A stretch of DNA of 64,000 bases. It comes from Paracentrotus lividus (Eukaryota > Echinodermata > Echinoidea > Camarodonta > Echinidae). Location: positions 98,027 through 162,026 of the forward strand of contig CALNVZ010000816.1 of NCBI GenBank assembly GCA_940671915.1. Reading direction: 5' to 3'. Shown one piece after another: positions 36,540 to 47,769 of this stretch. The notes under the pieces are model-generated. The model was given only the letters and a program-made list of their open reading frames with translations, searched no databases and was not told the origin of the DNA. The translations under genes and the position numbers were made by a program. Numbering within the stretch: position 1 is the first letter of the stretch; the number at the start of each line of letters is the position of its first letter.

Positions 36540-37915
36540 TTGAGCTCGCATTGTTTAATGAGATATATATCTTTTTTTGTGAACATAGCGAAAAAAACAC
36601 TCAAAATGCACTGTTTTCAGGTTGATATATAAAATAATTTTGAGCTCGCGCTTCGCGCTCGCATTGTTTAATGAGATAGAAATCTTCTTTATAACCATAG
36701 CACAAAAAGTGCTTAAAATGCACAATTTTGAGGTTGTTATATCAAAAATTTTGAGCTCGCGCTTCGCGCTCGCATTGTTTAATGACATAAATATCTTCTT
36801 TGTAAACAGAACGAAAACAAACGCTCAAATGCACTGTTTTTAGGTTGATATATAAGAAAAAAATCGGCTCGATTGAGATAAATATCTTTTTTATAACCAT
36901 TGCACAAAGAGCGCTTAAAATGCACACTTTTTAGGTTGCTATATCAAAAATTTTGAGCTCGCGCTTCGCGCTCGCATTGTTTAATGAGATAAATATCTTC
37001 TTTGTAAACATAGCGAAAAACGCTTAAAGTGCACTGTTTTCAAGTTGATATATCAAAAATTTTCAGCTCGCGCTTCGCGCTCGCATTATTTAATGAGATA
37101 AATATCTTCTTTATAGCCATAGCACAAAAAGTGCTTGAAATGCACTGTTTTCAGGTTTATAATATTAAAAAAAATTCAGCTCGCGCTTCGCAATTGCAAT
37201 GTTTAATGACATAAATATCTTCTTTGTAAACATAGCGAAAAAACCGCTTAAATGCACAGTCACTTTTCAGGTTGCTATATCAAAAATTTTGAGCTCGCGC
37301 TTCGCGCTCGCATTGTTTAATGAGATAAATATCTTTTTTGTGAACATAGCGCAAAAACTCTCAAAGTGCACTGTTTTCAAGTTGATATATCAAAAATTTT
37401 CAGCTCGCGTTACGCGCTCGCATTGTTTAATAAGATATATTTCTTTTTTGAAAACATAGCGAAAACACGCTCAAAATGCACTGTTTTCAGGTTGATATAT
37501 GAAAAAAATTTCAGCTCGCGCTTCGCGATTGCATTGTTTAATGACACAAATATCTTCTTTGATAGCGAAAAAACCGCTTAAATGCACTGTTTTCAGGTTG
37601 ATATATCAAAAATTTTCAGCTCGCGCTTCGCGCTCGCATTGTTTAATGAGATAAATATCTTCTTTATAACCATAGCACAAAAAGTGCTTAAAATGCACTG
37701 TTTACAGGTTGATATATCTAAAATTTTTAGCTCGCGCTTCGCGCTCGCATTGTTTAATGAGATAAATATGTTTATAAGCATAGCGAAAAAACGCTTTAAA
37801 TGCACTGTTTTCAGGTTGTTATGAAAAAAATCGGCTCGCGCTTCGTGCTCGCATCGTTTGTTGAGATAAATATCTTCTTTATGTTGTAGCACAAATAACC
37901 GCGCTGTTTTTAGTC
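36540..37915. repeat. ~110-bp satellite, about 13 units
   Basis: The core GAGCTCGCGCTTCGCGCTCG recurs at about 36543, 36642, 36755, 36866 (damaged), 36956, 37065, 37178, 37290, 37400, 37510, 37617, 37729 and 37834. Two spacer types alternate in the first half: one with ATAACCATAGCACAAAAAG, the other with GTAAACATAGCGAAAAA. Frames running through it encode repeated FSSRFALALFN peptides and are not called as genes. Confidence 0.92.
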
Positions 37916-38099
37916 TGATTTATCAAAAGTTTTCAACAGATCTAAGAAGATTGTTTTTAGAATTTAAGATAATAATCATCTTAGTTTGATAAGAAGGAAT
38001 ACTATTTTTTTTTTCATAAAAAAAAAATAATAATAAATAAATAAATAAATAAAAGAAGACTTCGGCATGTTCAAAAACTCTGTCAACGTATGTTTGGGG

Positions 38100-38121
38100 N
38101 NNNNNNNNNNNNNNNNNNNNN
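38100..38121. other. Assembly gap (22 N)
   Basis: Run of N near the right end of the element at 35761-38198. Confidence 0.99.
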
Positions 38122-38716
38122 GTAATAAAAAAAAAATCCCCCAAAAAGTTGGTGAAAAATTGAGCCCCCCCAATCCTGAAAATCTTCCGAAGCCTATGAC
38201 CTATACTATCACGGTTAACCAAGCACTTGAGTTCTTAAAAAATGGTCAAAAACAAATTGTCCCAAGTTTTATCGGAAACAACCCTTTCTGATCATTCATC
38301 CTTTGTGTTAGGTCAGCCGTCTTAAGTTCATTCATAAAGCCCGCGTCACACTGTCCCGAAGGTTAGCAGCGATGGACACACGATGGCGGAAACAAAACCC
38401 AAATTTTTCTTCTGGAAACGAAGGCATTACGAAAGCATCGCGAAAGCATCGGGCCATTTTGGAGTACTACAGACTGTTTCAAAAAGAATGGAACAATTGT
38501 GGAAATAATTAAGGTATGACATCTTCTGAAATAATGCCTGTATTTGGGACAACGTTAAAAAAAAGAGTGCAAAGAGGAGCTGATCGATATTACACACATT
38601 CATTTTTCTATGCTCAAAACCTAAATACAGACCATGGAAAAACATGCGCAAAACAGATTTTCTTGATTATAGAAAAGTGATCATATCTCATGACCTACAA
38701 CACCTAATGAGATCTA

Positions 38717-39473
38717 CTGCATAAGGTCTCCACAGCCGGGGGCGTCCAAAATGAGCGCCCATTTTACAATTTTTTTTTTTTTTTTTTTTTTAATGAATTA
38801 TGATTAGATAAAGTCAGGAACCAATATAGACAAAATTCAACAATTTGCCCCGTGACTGAGAATAACACAATATCCGCACGTGTATTATGAAAAGCTGATT
38901 GTATGCGATGGCGGTGAGTAGGCAAACAAAAGTGCCAAAAATGCGGAATATTACGTACAAGTTTTCGATACTTGTTTTGTCTGCTAAAAGCTATCGCATG
39001 TTATCGGCCTTTCCTTATTCACGTACGGGTATGGGATTCTTCTTCGATACGGGGCAAATTGTTGATTTTTGTCTGTATTGCGTTCCTGACTTTAGCTCAT
39101 CATAATTCTTTATCGGAATAAGATATAACTCCCTTCTTTTTCCAGCATCATTCACATGCTCGTAGGTAGTTTTTAAAAAGTTACAAACATCAATGTTTTA
39201 TACAACTATTTATTAAAAATTATTGAAAAAAGGAACAAAAAATATTTTCGTAAAAAAAGTGAGAAAAAAACATTTCTTCATCAAAACTTTTTCTGTTTTC
39301 GATTTCAGTCTGATTTCAAAATGACATAAGCGTTAAGACATTTTAATACTCTTTATTTTGACATCAAAGTTAGTTTGTTTAGAAAATGAATTCTGCTATT
39401 TTTATTCAAAATAGAATTTTTTCTAAAATGGGCACTCATTTTGGACGCCCCCGGCTGTAGGGACCTTATGCAG
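38717..39473. mobile_element. MITE with ~50-bp TIRs
   Basis: The ends CTGCATAAGGTCTCCACAGC and its inverse at 39424-39473 agree over 50 bases with three mismatches, including CCGGGGGCGTCCAAAATGAG. The inside is AT-rich with an oligo-T tract at 38771-38791. No convincing target duplication, no coding frame. Confidence 0.78.
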
Positions 39474-40448
39474 CAGAGATGCACTGCCAGACGTTGGGTT
39501 TAGTAAATGTGGGATTCCTCCCCATATATTCCAATACTTTACTACTGGTACCTCGTTCAGCTAACCTAAACCGAGCTGGCTGCCTGACTATGCGGCGGAG
39601 CGATTTCTTGTACACTGACAGTATTATAGAAATGTGTCATGTTTTGTGCTTTCATTACTCCTTGCATCTAACTCTGTCATTTTCAGGAGTTGTAGTAAAT
39701 GTAATCATGAAAGGGCAGACATTTTTCTATCTAACACTGTAAAGTATATTCATCAATTCCAAATATAAAACGAGTTATTTTGTGAAGAAAAACATTTTGG
39801 CAGAAGTTCCGCTTTCTTTCTTTCCAGTAGATTCACAATGCAAAGTGCGTAATGCATATGCAGCACGCGCGGTTCGATCGATGAGCCTACTGAATAGCGC
39901 TGGAAAAGAGGTCCTGTTTCTTTCAAATTATTTCTATGAAATACGGATTAAAGATCAAAGCAGCGGGATTCGCACCTCTGGACAATGGCATTTTTGAATA
40001 ATCACCATTCATTCTCTTCTTCTTCTCGAGTCCTTTTTCTCAATTTTTGTTTATTTGTGAATTAGAATGTGATTCAAACTCTGCCCATTAGATACTGAAC
40101 GCAGGCGATCCCATTAGGCGAAAGGGTAGTAAGATCAGCTGGGGAACAGGGGGAAGGTAGAAGAGGGCATTGTAGAAGGTGACTCATGGTCTCCTCCTCT
40201 CCGCATTCGCAAACTGGCTCATTCATTAAAAGCGCAGGTGTAAGTTTTAAAATAAAAGCGGGACTTATAACTTATAATGCCTACTGCATTTGGCATACTT
40301 TACATTTCATTACATCATTATAGTTATAACAAAATAGTTAAAGCAAAATGTCAAATAATCAACCCCTCTCTTTATCGTGATAAGTATATATAACCTAGCG
40401 ATTATCAGAAAACGACAGGCTTAATCTTCATGCAACTAATGTTTTATA
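39474..40448. other. No gene seen
   Basis: Unique-looking sequence. Short open frames at 39479-39742 and 39782-39997 show no known domain. Confidence 0.4.
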
Positions 40449-40450
40449 TA

Positions 40451-41459
40451 CAGTGGTGGCCAAAATTATTAGAACACAAAGTAAATTTAAATTATTTTAG
40501 CTGTTTTCATTCAGTTGACCATTTAAATACCTTCAAAATGCCTGGAATGTCTCCGAATGTCATCTTTATGCTTTAAAAACTAAATAAAACATAGCCATGC
40601 GTTGGGAACTCCCCCAAGTCGCCCCCAAATCGCCTTTTTTGTGTTACGCTACCGTTTGTAAAATCTAAAAAAATCTTGCCCATATCAGGATCAAAGTGTC
40701 ATAACGTTAAAAATATCAAGTCTCTCCCTACAAAAGTATATATTTTCTGACAGGAAATTTCATGACAATGTCAAAAATGGCATTCACAATACGATAGGGT
40801 GAAGTGGTAACATGTTCTGTGGGAGTTTTTTTAATTATTTGTGAGGGGCCCCAAATATTTAATTTAGAGCCCCTATTTAAGTCCGATTTTTTTTCTGACC
40901 CATAATATTTTAACATATTTGAATTGCTCATGAAATTTCCTTAAAAAATATACATTCACCAGGAGTGTCTTCATTTAATGAAAAAAAAATCTTAACCTTC
41001 AATGGGCATGGTTACTTTGGTCATCTCACCACCAATGGAGGGGGCGAATCCACCTCTCCCCATTTAACCAAATTTTCTGAAACTTGGCAGGTATTTGAGG
41101 TATATTAGAATGAATAAGCCTGGTAAGTTTCATACTTCTACCTCAAATACTTTTTGAGCAATCGGCATATGTAATTGGCCTTTTACTTTTTTTGCATTTT
41201 GACTACATTTTTAATACACAAGTCTATGGGGAAAGCAAAAGCGCATAGCGTAACTATTTTTTTTGCTGCGCATTACCAGATGGCCGAAACTATATAAATT
41301 TGGTATCAAAATATACGTAGGAACCTATGCTAAAAAGTCATGAAAGCTCATGGCACTCAAACGATATCTTTAATCTGAATGCGGCAAATGAACTAGGGTA
41401 TTGATAATCCCATAGACTTTGTGTAGGTTCAGGTGTTCTAATAATTTTGGCCACCACTG
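40451..41459. mobile_element. Tc1/mariner-like non-autonomous element
   Basis: The TIRs start CAGTGGTGGCCAAAATTATT and end with the exact inverse, flanked by TA on both sides (40449-40450 and 41460-41461). TA duplication and CAGTG-type ends are typical of Tc1/mariner. It is 1009 bp with no transposase frame. A second copy is at 31735-35230, and part of its inner sequence resembles 11640-11830 inverted. Confidence 0.88.
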
Positions 41460-41502
41460 TATATCTATAATAATGAACATTGTTTTAACATCTTAACCTT
41501 TC

Positions 41503-43488
41503 TAAACACAACACAAAAAGAAAGTTCCCCGTAATTCAGATATCAATAATTTTTGAACCAGGAGGAATTTAAAAAATCTAATTATATGTCCATGTAGGGA
41601 ACTTAATTAACTACAATGGGAACGAATTTTAGGAAAAATCATGAAGCCATGCTTCAGTGAGCAATGGTTGAATGCCAAAATGTCATTTTTTAAAGTGCGC
41701 AAGCCTAAAATTGCAACTTTGATTCAATGACAACGGACCCATTTTCAGATGTTAAACACTTTACGCATCAGAATGTATGCAAAGCGTGCTTCCCAATATA
41801 TGGAAAAGAAATTTGCGTCAAATTTCACGGTTGAATGAGCATGCAGCAAAAATTGCACAAACTGCCATTTTTACTTCTTTGTCATGGTATAATCGATCAA
41901 ATATGATGGAATTCCTGTTTTGGAAGTGTATGCAACCAATATCCATTCATTCACGGTTGAATGAACCCATCAAACAACCAAAAAAATAGGTCATTTTAGA
42001 ATTACGAAAATGCATTGCAGTAATTTTATGCACTAGAAAGCATCTCAATAACATGTTGGAGTTGTATTTATATTATTTGGGCACGTGTCAATGATCCTAT
42101 GGCATTTATTTACAATTTCATGCTTCAGTGAGCACGTGAGACTGGAAAAGCCCTTTTCTCACGTACGGACTAAAATTCAAATTCTTACTTTGATTGAATA
42201 TAACAATTCTTTTCGGGGAGTACCTTTGATTTTTTTTTCATGAAAATTCCGATGTTTCACGCCTCAGTGGACACAAGATATAAGAAAATCATGAAAATGA
42301 GAAGAAAGTTTGGGGCTTTGTCATGGTTCAGTGACTTTTCAAATACGTAATTTGAATAAAGATCATGTTAGTTATAGACCAGTTGAAGCTATGTGCAAAG
42401 TTTCAAAAAATAATTCACAGTCAAATGGACAAAAACTGACAATTAAAATATGCCAAATTTCACTTTTGTTAAACTTTTGTTAAACCTCTGTACATAAAGT
42501 CAAAGGAGGAGGAAATCAATACCTGACAAATGTGAAATTCGGCCAATTTCATTGATGATTATTGTTAATTCTACCGTGAGTTATGTCACGAAACTTGGCA
42601 CACAGCTTGAACTGATCTCTAGCTCACTTGATCTTAATTCAGATTACGTATTCGAAAAGTCACTGAACCATGAAGAAGCCCAAAACTTTCTTCTAATTTT
42701 CATGATTTTCTTGTATCTTGTGCCCACTGAGGCGTGAAACATCGGGATTTTTGTGAAAATAAAATCAAAAGTACCCCCCAAAAAAGAATTGTTATATTTA
42801 ATCAAAGTGAGAATTTGAATTTTAGTCCATATGTGAGAAAAGGGCATTTCTAGTCTCACGTGATTACTGAAGCATGAATTTGTAAATGAATGCCATAGGA
42901 TCACTGACATGTGCCCAAAGAATATAAATACAACCCCAAAAATGCTATTGAGATGCTTTCTACAGCATAAAATTACTGAATGCATTTTCGTAATTGTAAA
43001 ATGGCCTATTTTTTGGTTGATTGATGGGTTCATTCAACCGTGAGTGAATGTATATTGGTTGTATACACTTCCAAAACAGGAATTCTCTCATATTTGATCG
43101 ATTATACCATGGCAAAGAAGTAAAAATCGCAGTTTCGGCAATTTTTGCTGCGTGCTTACTCAACCGTAAAACGCAAATTTAGTTTCCGTATATAGGGAAG
43201 CACGTTTTGCATATATTCTGACGTGATAAATGTTTAAAATCTGAAAATGGGTCCGTTATCATTGAATCAAATTTGCCATTTTAGGCTTGCGAACTTCAAA
43301 AAATGACATTTTTGCATTCAACCATTACTCACTGAAGCATGACTTGATGATTTTCCCTAAAATTCGCTCTCATTGTGGCTTATTAAATTCCCTACATGGA
43401 CATATAATTAGATTTTTTTTTAATTCCTCCTGGTTCAAAAATTATTGATATCTGAAATAGGGGGAACTTTCTTTTTGTGTTGTGTTTA
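41503..43488. mobile_element. Long palindromic (foldback) element, copy 2, complete
   Basis: The left arm from 41503 (TAAACACAACAC) is inverted at the right end (GTGTTGTGTTTA at 43488). The arms are about 900 bp each with roughly 90 percent match, around a loop near 42430-42580. TTTC stands just outside both ends, a possible 4-bp target duplication. The copy at 1-1505 is the same family. Weak frames (41777-41989, 42960-43163) repeat in both arms and are not called. Confidence 0.85.
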
Positions 43489-46183
43489 TTTCTCTCTCTT
43501 CTCTCATTCTCAATTTTTATCTCTGTTTTTCTCCTCTCGAGGTACCTTTATTTGATTATTTTGTTCCCTTCCGGACGCGTACGCGTACGCCAAAAGTTTA
43601 GATCGGGAATTCGTTTCTCATGTTAAAAATTGCGGTAATGTTGAAATAAAATGAATTTTTCTTGATTTTTGTCCATGTAACAAGGTTATTTCTTTTATGG
43701 ATATTGAAAATGAATATATCTTTGTCCTATTACTCAAGAATTTAGCCCCAAAGTGCTGGTGAAAAGCTGGAAAAGTTTGTCAATATATTAGGGAATTATC
43801 TCGGCTTCTGTAGAAGCCCGTCGTAGCAGACTGAACACTTCGCTCGGCTTCTGTAGAAGCCCGTCGCATCCAAAGGGATAATTAGCAATCTTAAAACCAC
43901 CATGACCATCGGTAGAGTTTTGCAGGCCTCGGCAGCAACTTCCAATGCATCGGCAAATTCTTTGACAGGCAAAAAAAAAAAACTCCCGATGGACTTGCGA
44001 AGGTTCACTTCGTTTGAGCATCGCAGCATCGCGCATTGTTGCCTTACGAAGGCAATGCGAGGGAAACACGAACCCGCCCGATGATCTGTTGAAGGCAACA
44101 CGACGTCGTGACTCCTTCTCAATGCCATTATGTAGCCATCGTAGTATAGTATGATGACACAGAATTGTCTTGTGGAATGGAAGAAGAATTTAGTGTTCCT
44201 CTCTGTATTCTTTGCGTCACCTATATCATTGTATATTCCGTCAAATTCTCATTTGCATTTGTGTTTTTTTATTTTTAAAGTATCATCTTTCCGACCTCAT
44301 TTCTTTCAAGACCTGTGATGAAAATGAAATGTAAATATATAATTTCAAAATCCATTCTGTCGAAGCTGAAGGCAAAATAATTTTCTCCCTAAAAAAGGCG
44401 TCATTTCATCCATCTTTGCGACTTTAACGTTTAATCATAACAACATGATTGTGACAATCATATTCATGGTGATACTAATGATGGTGTTGGGCAGCTGTGA
44501 GATATGTCGGTGATGGCGGTGATAAAGATAATAATTATGATCTTAGTGGAGGATGGGGACAAGTATGAAGCGGGTAGGGGTTGGTAGATTTGCTGGTAAT
44601 TATGATGATGATGATGATGATGATATTGTTGGCGATGGTGATGCTGGTGGTGGTGGTGATTATGCACGATGTTAATGAAGATGACGAGGATAATTTCAAG
44701 GGTGGTGAACAGCCCCAACACCACCTCCATTATCATCATTTATATGATTGCCATTTGTTCTCATTATACCATGATTTAAGTTAAAGTCAAATTCTAAAAT
44801 AAACACTTTTTAACAAATTTTCTCTAATCAGTCCAAAGTAACTTTGACAAAATTAATTTTGACACAAAATTGTCAAATGAAATTTTCTTTGCAAAAGATA
44901 AAAAATAACTAAATTGGGTGACATTCTAAAAACACCAAATGTACAGTATTTGTCTCGTTGTTTTTTCCTCTGATTTTCACTGGAACGGTTTCCGATTAAT
45001 CTCGAACTGTCTCTGGTTGCTGGATTTTATTAAAGTCTTTTCTTTTCTCAATTCTGTGTTTACCAGCTATCTTCTTACCTTGGGGGCATGTTATATTTCA
45101 ATTGGAGTAAAAAAAACAAAAACAAAAAAAAAAACAATACAAATATAGTTTTACAGTACAGTGTGTTCTGCTCCCGATGAATTATGATCAGCTATTGAAT
45201 TCCCCGCAGTCTGGTGAAGATTTTTTTTTTTTTTATAGAATAAGGAGGTCACGTGATGCTTTTTTCAATAACACGTATTAGCCCATGCGCAAACAAAATA
45301 AAGTCTCTATTGTCCCAAGCCAATTAGCCCCAAAGAATGTATTCAATTCGGCAATCTTGGATTCGCGCCTGCGATGCCCAAAACGACGTCGTTTGACATT
45401 CGTGTCTCCTTCGGGTACGCTTCTTATTACAAATTCACATCTTCGTGTACCATTCGCATGTGATTCGTGGTGCCGTTGTGTAACCTTCTAAACTTTGCGC
45501 GAACCCTAATAATGACCCCATCGTATAGCCATCGCAGCGGAATATCGGGACAGTGTGACGCCAGCTTAAGGGACAAAGAATTATATGGACGATTGAAATT
45601 CAAGGGCTGCTTTTACCCAAACTTGATACAAACAAATTTCTACCCTTGTTTTTTAAAGCCGTGCTCAGTCATCCATCTTAGCACATGTATAAGTTTGGTA
45701 TCATTGAAAATAATACGTATTACTCTTTATTATGAAATCAATATCAAGGTCAAATAAGCTAAACAAGTTAAATATGAGGCTCTCAAATTTGTGTTTACCT
45801 TTTTTGGGAAGAACCGTTTCGGAGTTTTGAGAACTCATAAATGAAATTGAGTTTAAAAAAAAAAATGAAATTCCTTGCTGTTTATGTTAATTTGAATTAC
45901 ACATAGCTCCACTTCGAGGGGTATCGTTTAAATTAAATGACCATTTTACAGATTTGATTGCAAAGATTTTTTGACCGGGTAAACCTTTAGTAATCTGTTC
46001 CATCCTTTCTATATGTTGAAAAAGGAAATAGAACGTAAGAAGGACGATTTATTTCATAATATCAGAAAGAAATAAATAGGGGACCTAATAGGCTTCATTA
46101 CAATAACTTAAGATAAAATTGCTTAAAATGAGTTTATTTATATACTTTTCTTGATAACAACAATTAAATATGAAAACCAATGG
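43489..46183. other. No gene; simple repeats and element remains
   Basis: A GGCTTCTGTAGAAGCC hairpin occurs twice (43803 and 43845). A GAT/GGT-rich microsatellite lies at about 44598-44665. The right end of the putative element of 38337 is at 45567. 45568-46183 lies just downstream of the NLR stop codon; I see no LRR exon there, and no clear polyadenylation signal can be singled out from the many A-rich stretches. Confidence 0.45.
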
Positions 46184-47769
46184 TCAAGTTGACTTGCATC
46201 TCACCATTGTCTTCTCTTCCATGATAAATAAATATCCGGAAACAGTGTGTGCAGTCATGAGATCATCGATTTCTAATGCTTTCTCTTCCGCAAAGATATG
46301 TTCGCCGACCACTTTCGCCACATCCCTATGATACGCTTCAAATGCGACATCTACCAGAAATGGGTCTTTTCTGGTTTGAATATCGATTAGTTTGTTCATG
46401 ATATGCAGACCAATGTCCTCATTCCGAGATGCAGTGAAATATAGAAGAAAGCGGAATTCTTCGAGTCCCTGTGTCATCACTTTGGTAAGCTCCTGTTCAC
46501 AATCCTCGCGATTGCTTGTAAACAGAGAGGCAAGATACATACCGGCAAGGTATTCCTGAAACAATTTATGAGGGAAGTAAACATTGTACTTTGGGGGATC
46601 ATGGAAATCTTGCAGTTTCCTGTCTAGGCTAGGCACTACCCGCATTTCTCGACTCAGCACTCCAATTCTACAGCATGTTTTCATGTGTTCTTCGTGTCCA
46701 CTAAAATCATGTTCAGTATACATAATTTTTCTTTCTAAGAGTCCAGAGAAAGCAATTCTTCCGATTCCTGATAGAGATGTATAAATTTCTTCACTTGAAG
46801 GGATTTTCCAGTTTGCGTCTTTATTTGGTTTCGTTGTGTAGTGGCCTTTCAAAAATACAATCATGGTGCTGAACAACTGGGAAAATGTTTTCAGTTTCCG
46901 AATACTTTGTCTGTTTTCCTCTTGGTTCTTCCACATGAGGCAGAGCATTGCTGTGAAGAGTGGAAATGGGGCCATGTTTTCCTTCATAACATCATTGTCT
47001 TCAATGAATCTGATCAACTCGTGACCTGCCCGAGCGTTTTCTTTAAAGTATTTATCGATATAACCTGAAACCTGTTCTGGATCAAATCCAACAACCTCAA
47101 TGAAAGCATAAGTCTTCATTAAGACTTCTGTCCGTCTAATCTGGTCTGCTTTCCAAGGCCGTGTAGTAACCATGACGGTACATTCCTTGAACTTGTCACC
47201 TCGTATTACTCGAGCTACATCGGATTCTTCTTTGACCAGATCGCCATCATACTCATCAAGCCCATCAAATATAATAAACACCTTTGAGGGATTATCCAAT
47301 ATGTATTTGTCGATCTGGTGTGGTTGTACCGGATTACTATCTGAAAGATACGTCATGGCAATTTCCCCTACTGTTTGATTTTTCTTGATATTTCGCAGAG
47401 GAATGACAAGAACCCAATCAAAGTTGTTAAACTGTTCAGTTTCCTTTGTCCAGTCCCATGCAATCTTCGAGCAGAATGTCGTTTTACCGACGCCTCCTTC
47501 ACCTTCCACCATTACTCGTTTCGGTAACTCGTCGTTAATCTTTGTTGTGAGAATTTCGGTGTAGTCTATGGGAATCTTCGTTGTCTTTCCATTTTTCTTT
47601 CGAAGCAAAGCTAAATTAGTGTAGATACTTTCGAATTCCTGAATTAAGTTGAAATCAAGTGGATCTGTTTTGATTCTACACAGCCGTGTTTTATAGAAGG
47701 TCTTAAAGTTTTCAGCGCACCGGGATACCTGTTCTTCTGTTAAGGGGTGCGCTCTGTCTCCCGGTGACG
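46184..47769 (-). CDS. NLR exon 5: NACHT ATPase
   Basis: 1586 nt, 527 full codons plus stop. Counting the first split codon as 1, the Walker A motif GEGGVGKT is at residues 90-97 (47480-47503), the Walker B FDGLDE at 168-173, and the sensor TTRP at 202-205. Downstream are a helical NACHT-associated region and [15 protein letters not shown], typical of the winged-helix part of animal NLRs. The acceptor is ATTTTTTATTATAG at 47771-47770. The frame extends open into the intron to 47878, but that extension is Lys/Asn-rich intron sequence. The protein ends at the point where LRRs usually start; an alternative donor (ATG followed by GTGAGA, GT at 46204-46203) could lead to further exons. The catalytic motifs look intact. 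Confidence 0.9.

Larger units (their letters stand above)
35761..38198. mobile_element. Non-autonomous TIR element carrying a satellite array
   Basis: The left end CATAGGCTTCGGAA then a G-rich run is the inverse of the right end CCCCCC..TTCCGAAGCCTATG. ACCTA stands on both sides (35756-35760 and 38199-38203). Near the left end, GAGCCCCCC phrases occur several times. The middle is a tandem array of GCGAAGC-bearing units. No transposase. Duplication length, G-rich ends and inner repeat type match the element at 1685-3249, so the two seem to be one superfamily. Confidence 0.82.
38337..45567. mobile_element. Possible large TIR element with nested insertions
   Basis: 38337-38390 starts AAGCCCGCGTCACACTGTC and matches the inverse of 45515-45567, about 80 percent over 50 bp including GCGTCACACTGTCCCGA. 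If these are the two ends of one element, it spans 7.2 kb and contains three later insertions (38717-39473, 40451-41459, 41503-43488). Related CGATGG and GAAGC phrases occur at 43800-44150. No transposase frame and no clear target duplication were found. Confidence 0.45.

Noticed and set aside
36555..37892. Small proteins with repeated FALALFN peptides
   Set aside because: Translation of the 110-bp satellite.
44464..44784. His-rich and Met-rich small proteins
   Set aside because: Translation of a GAT/GGT microsatellite on the two strands.
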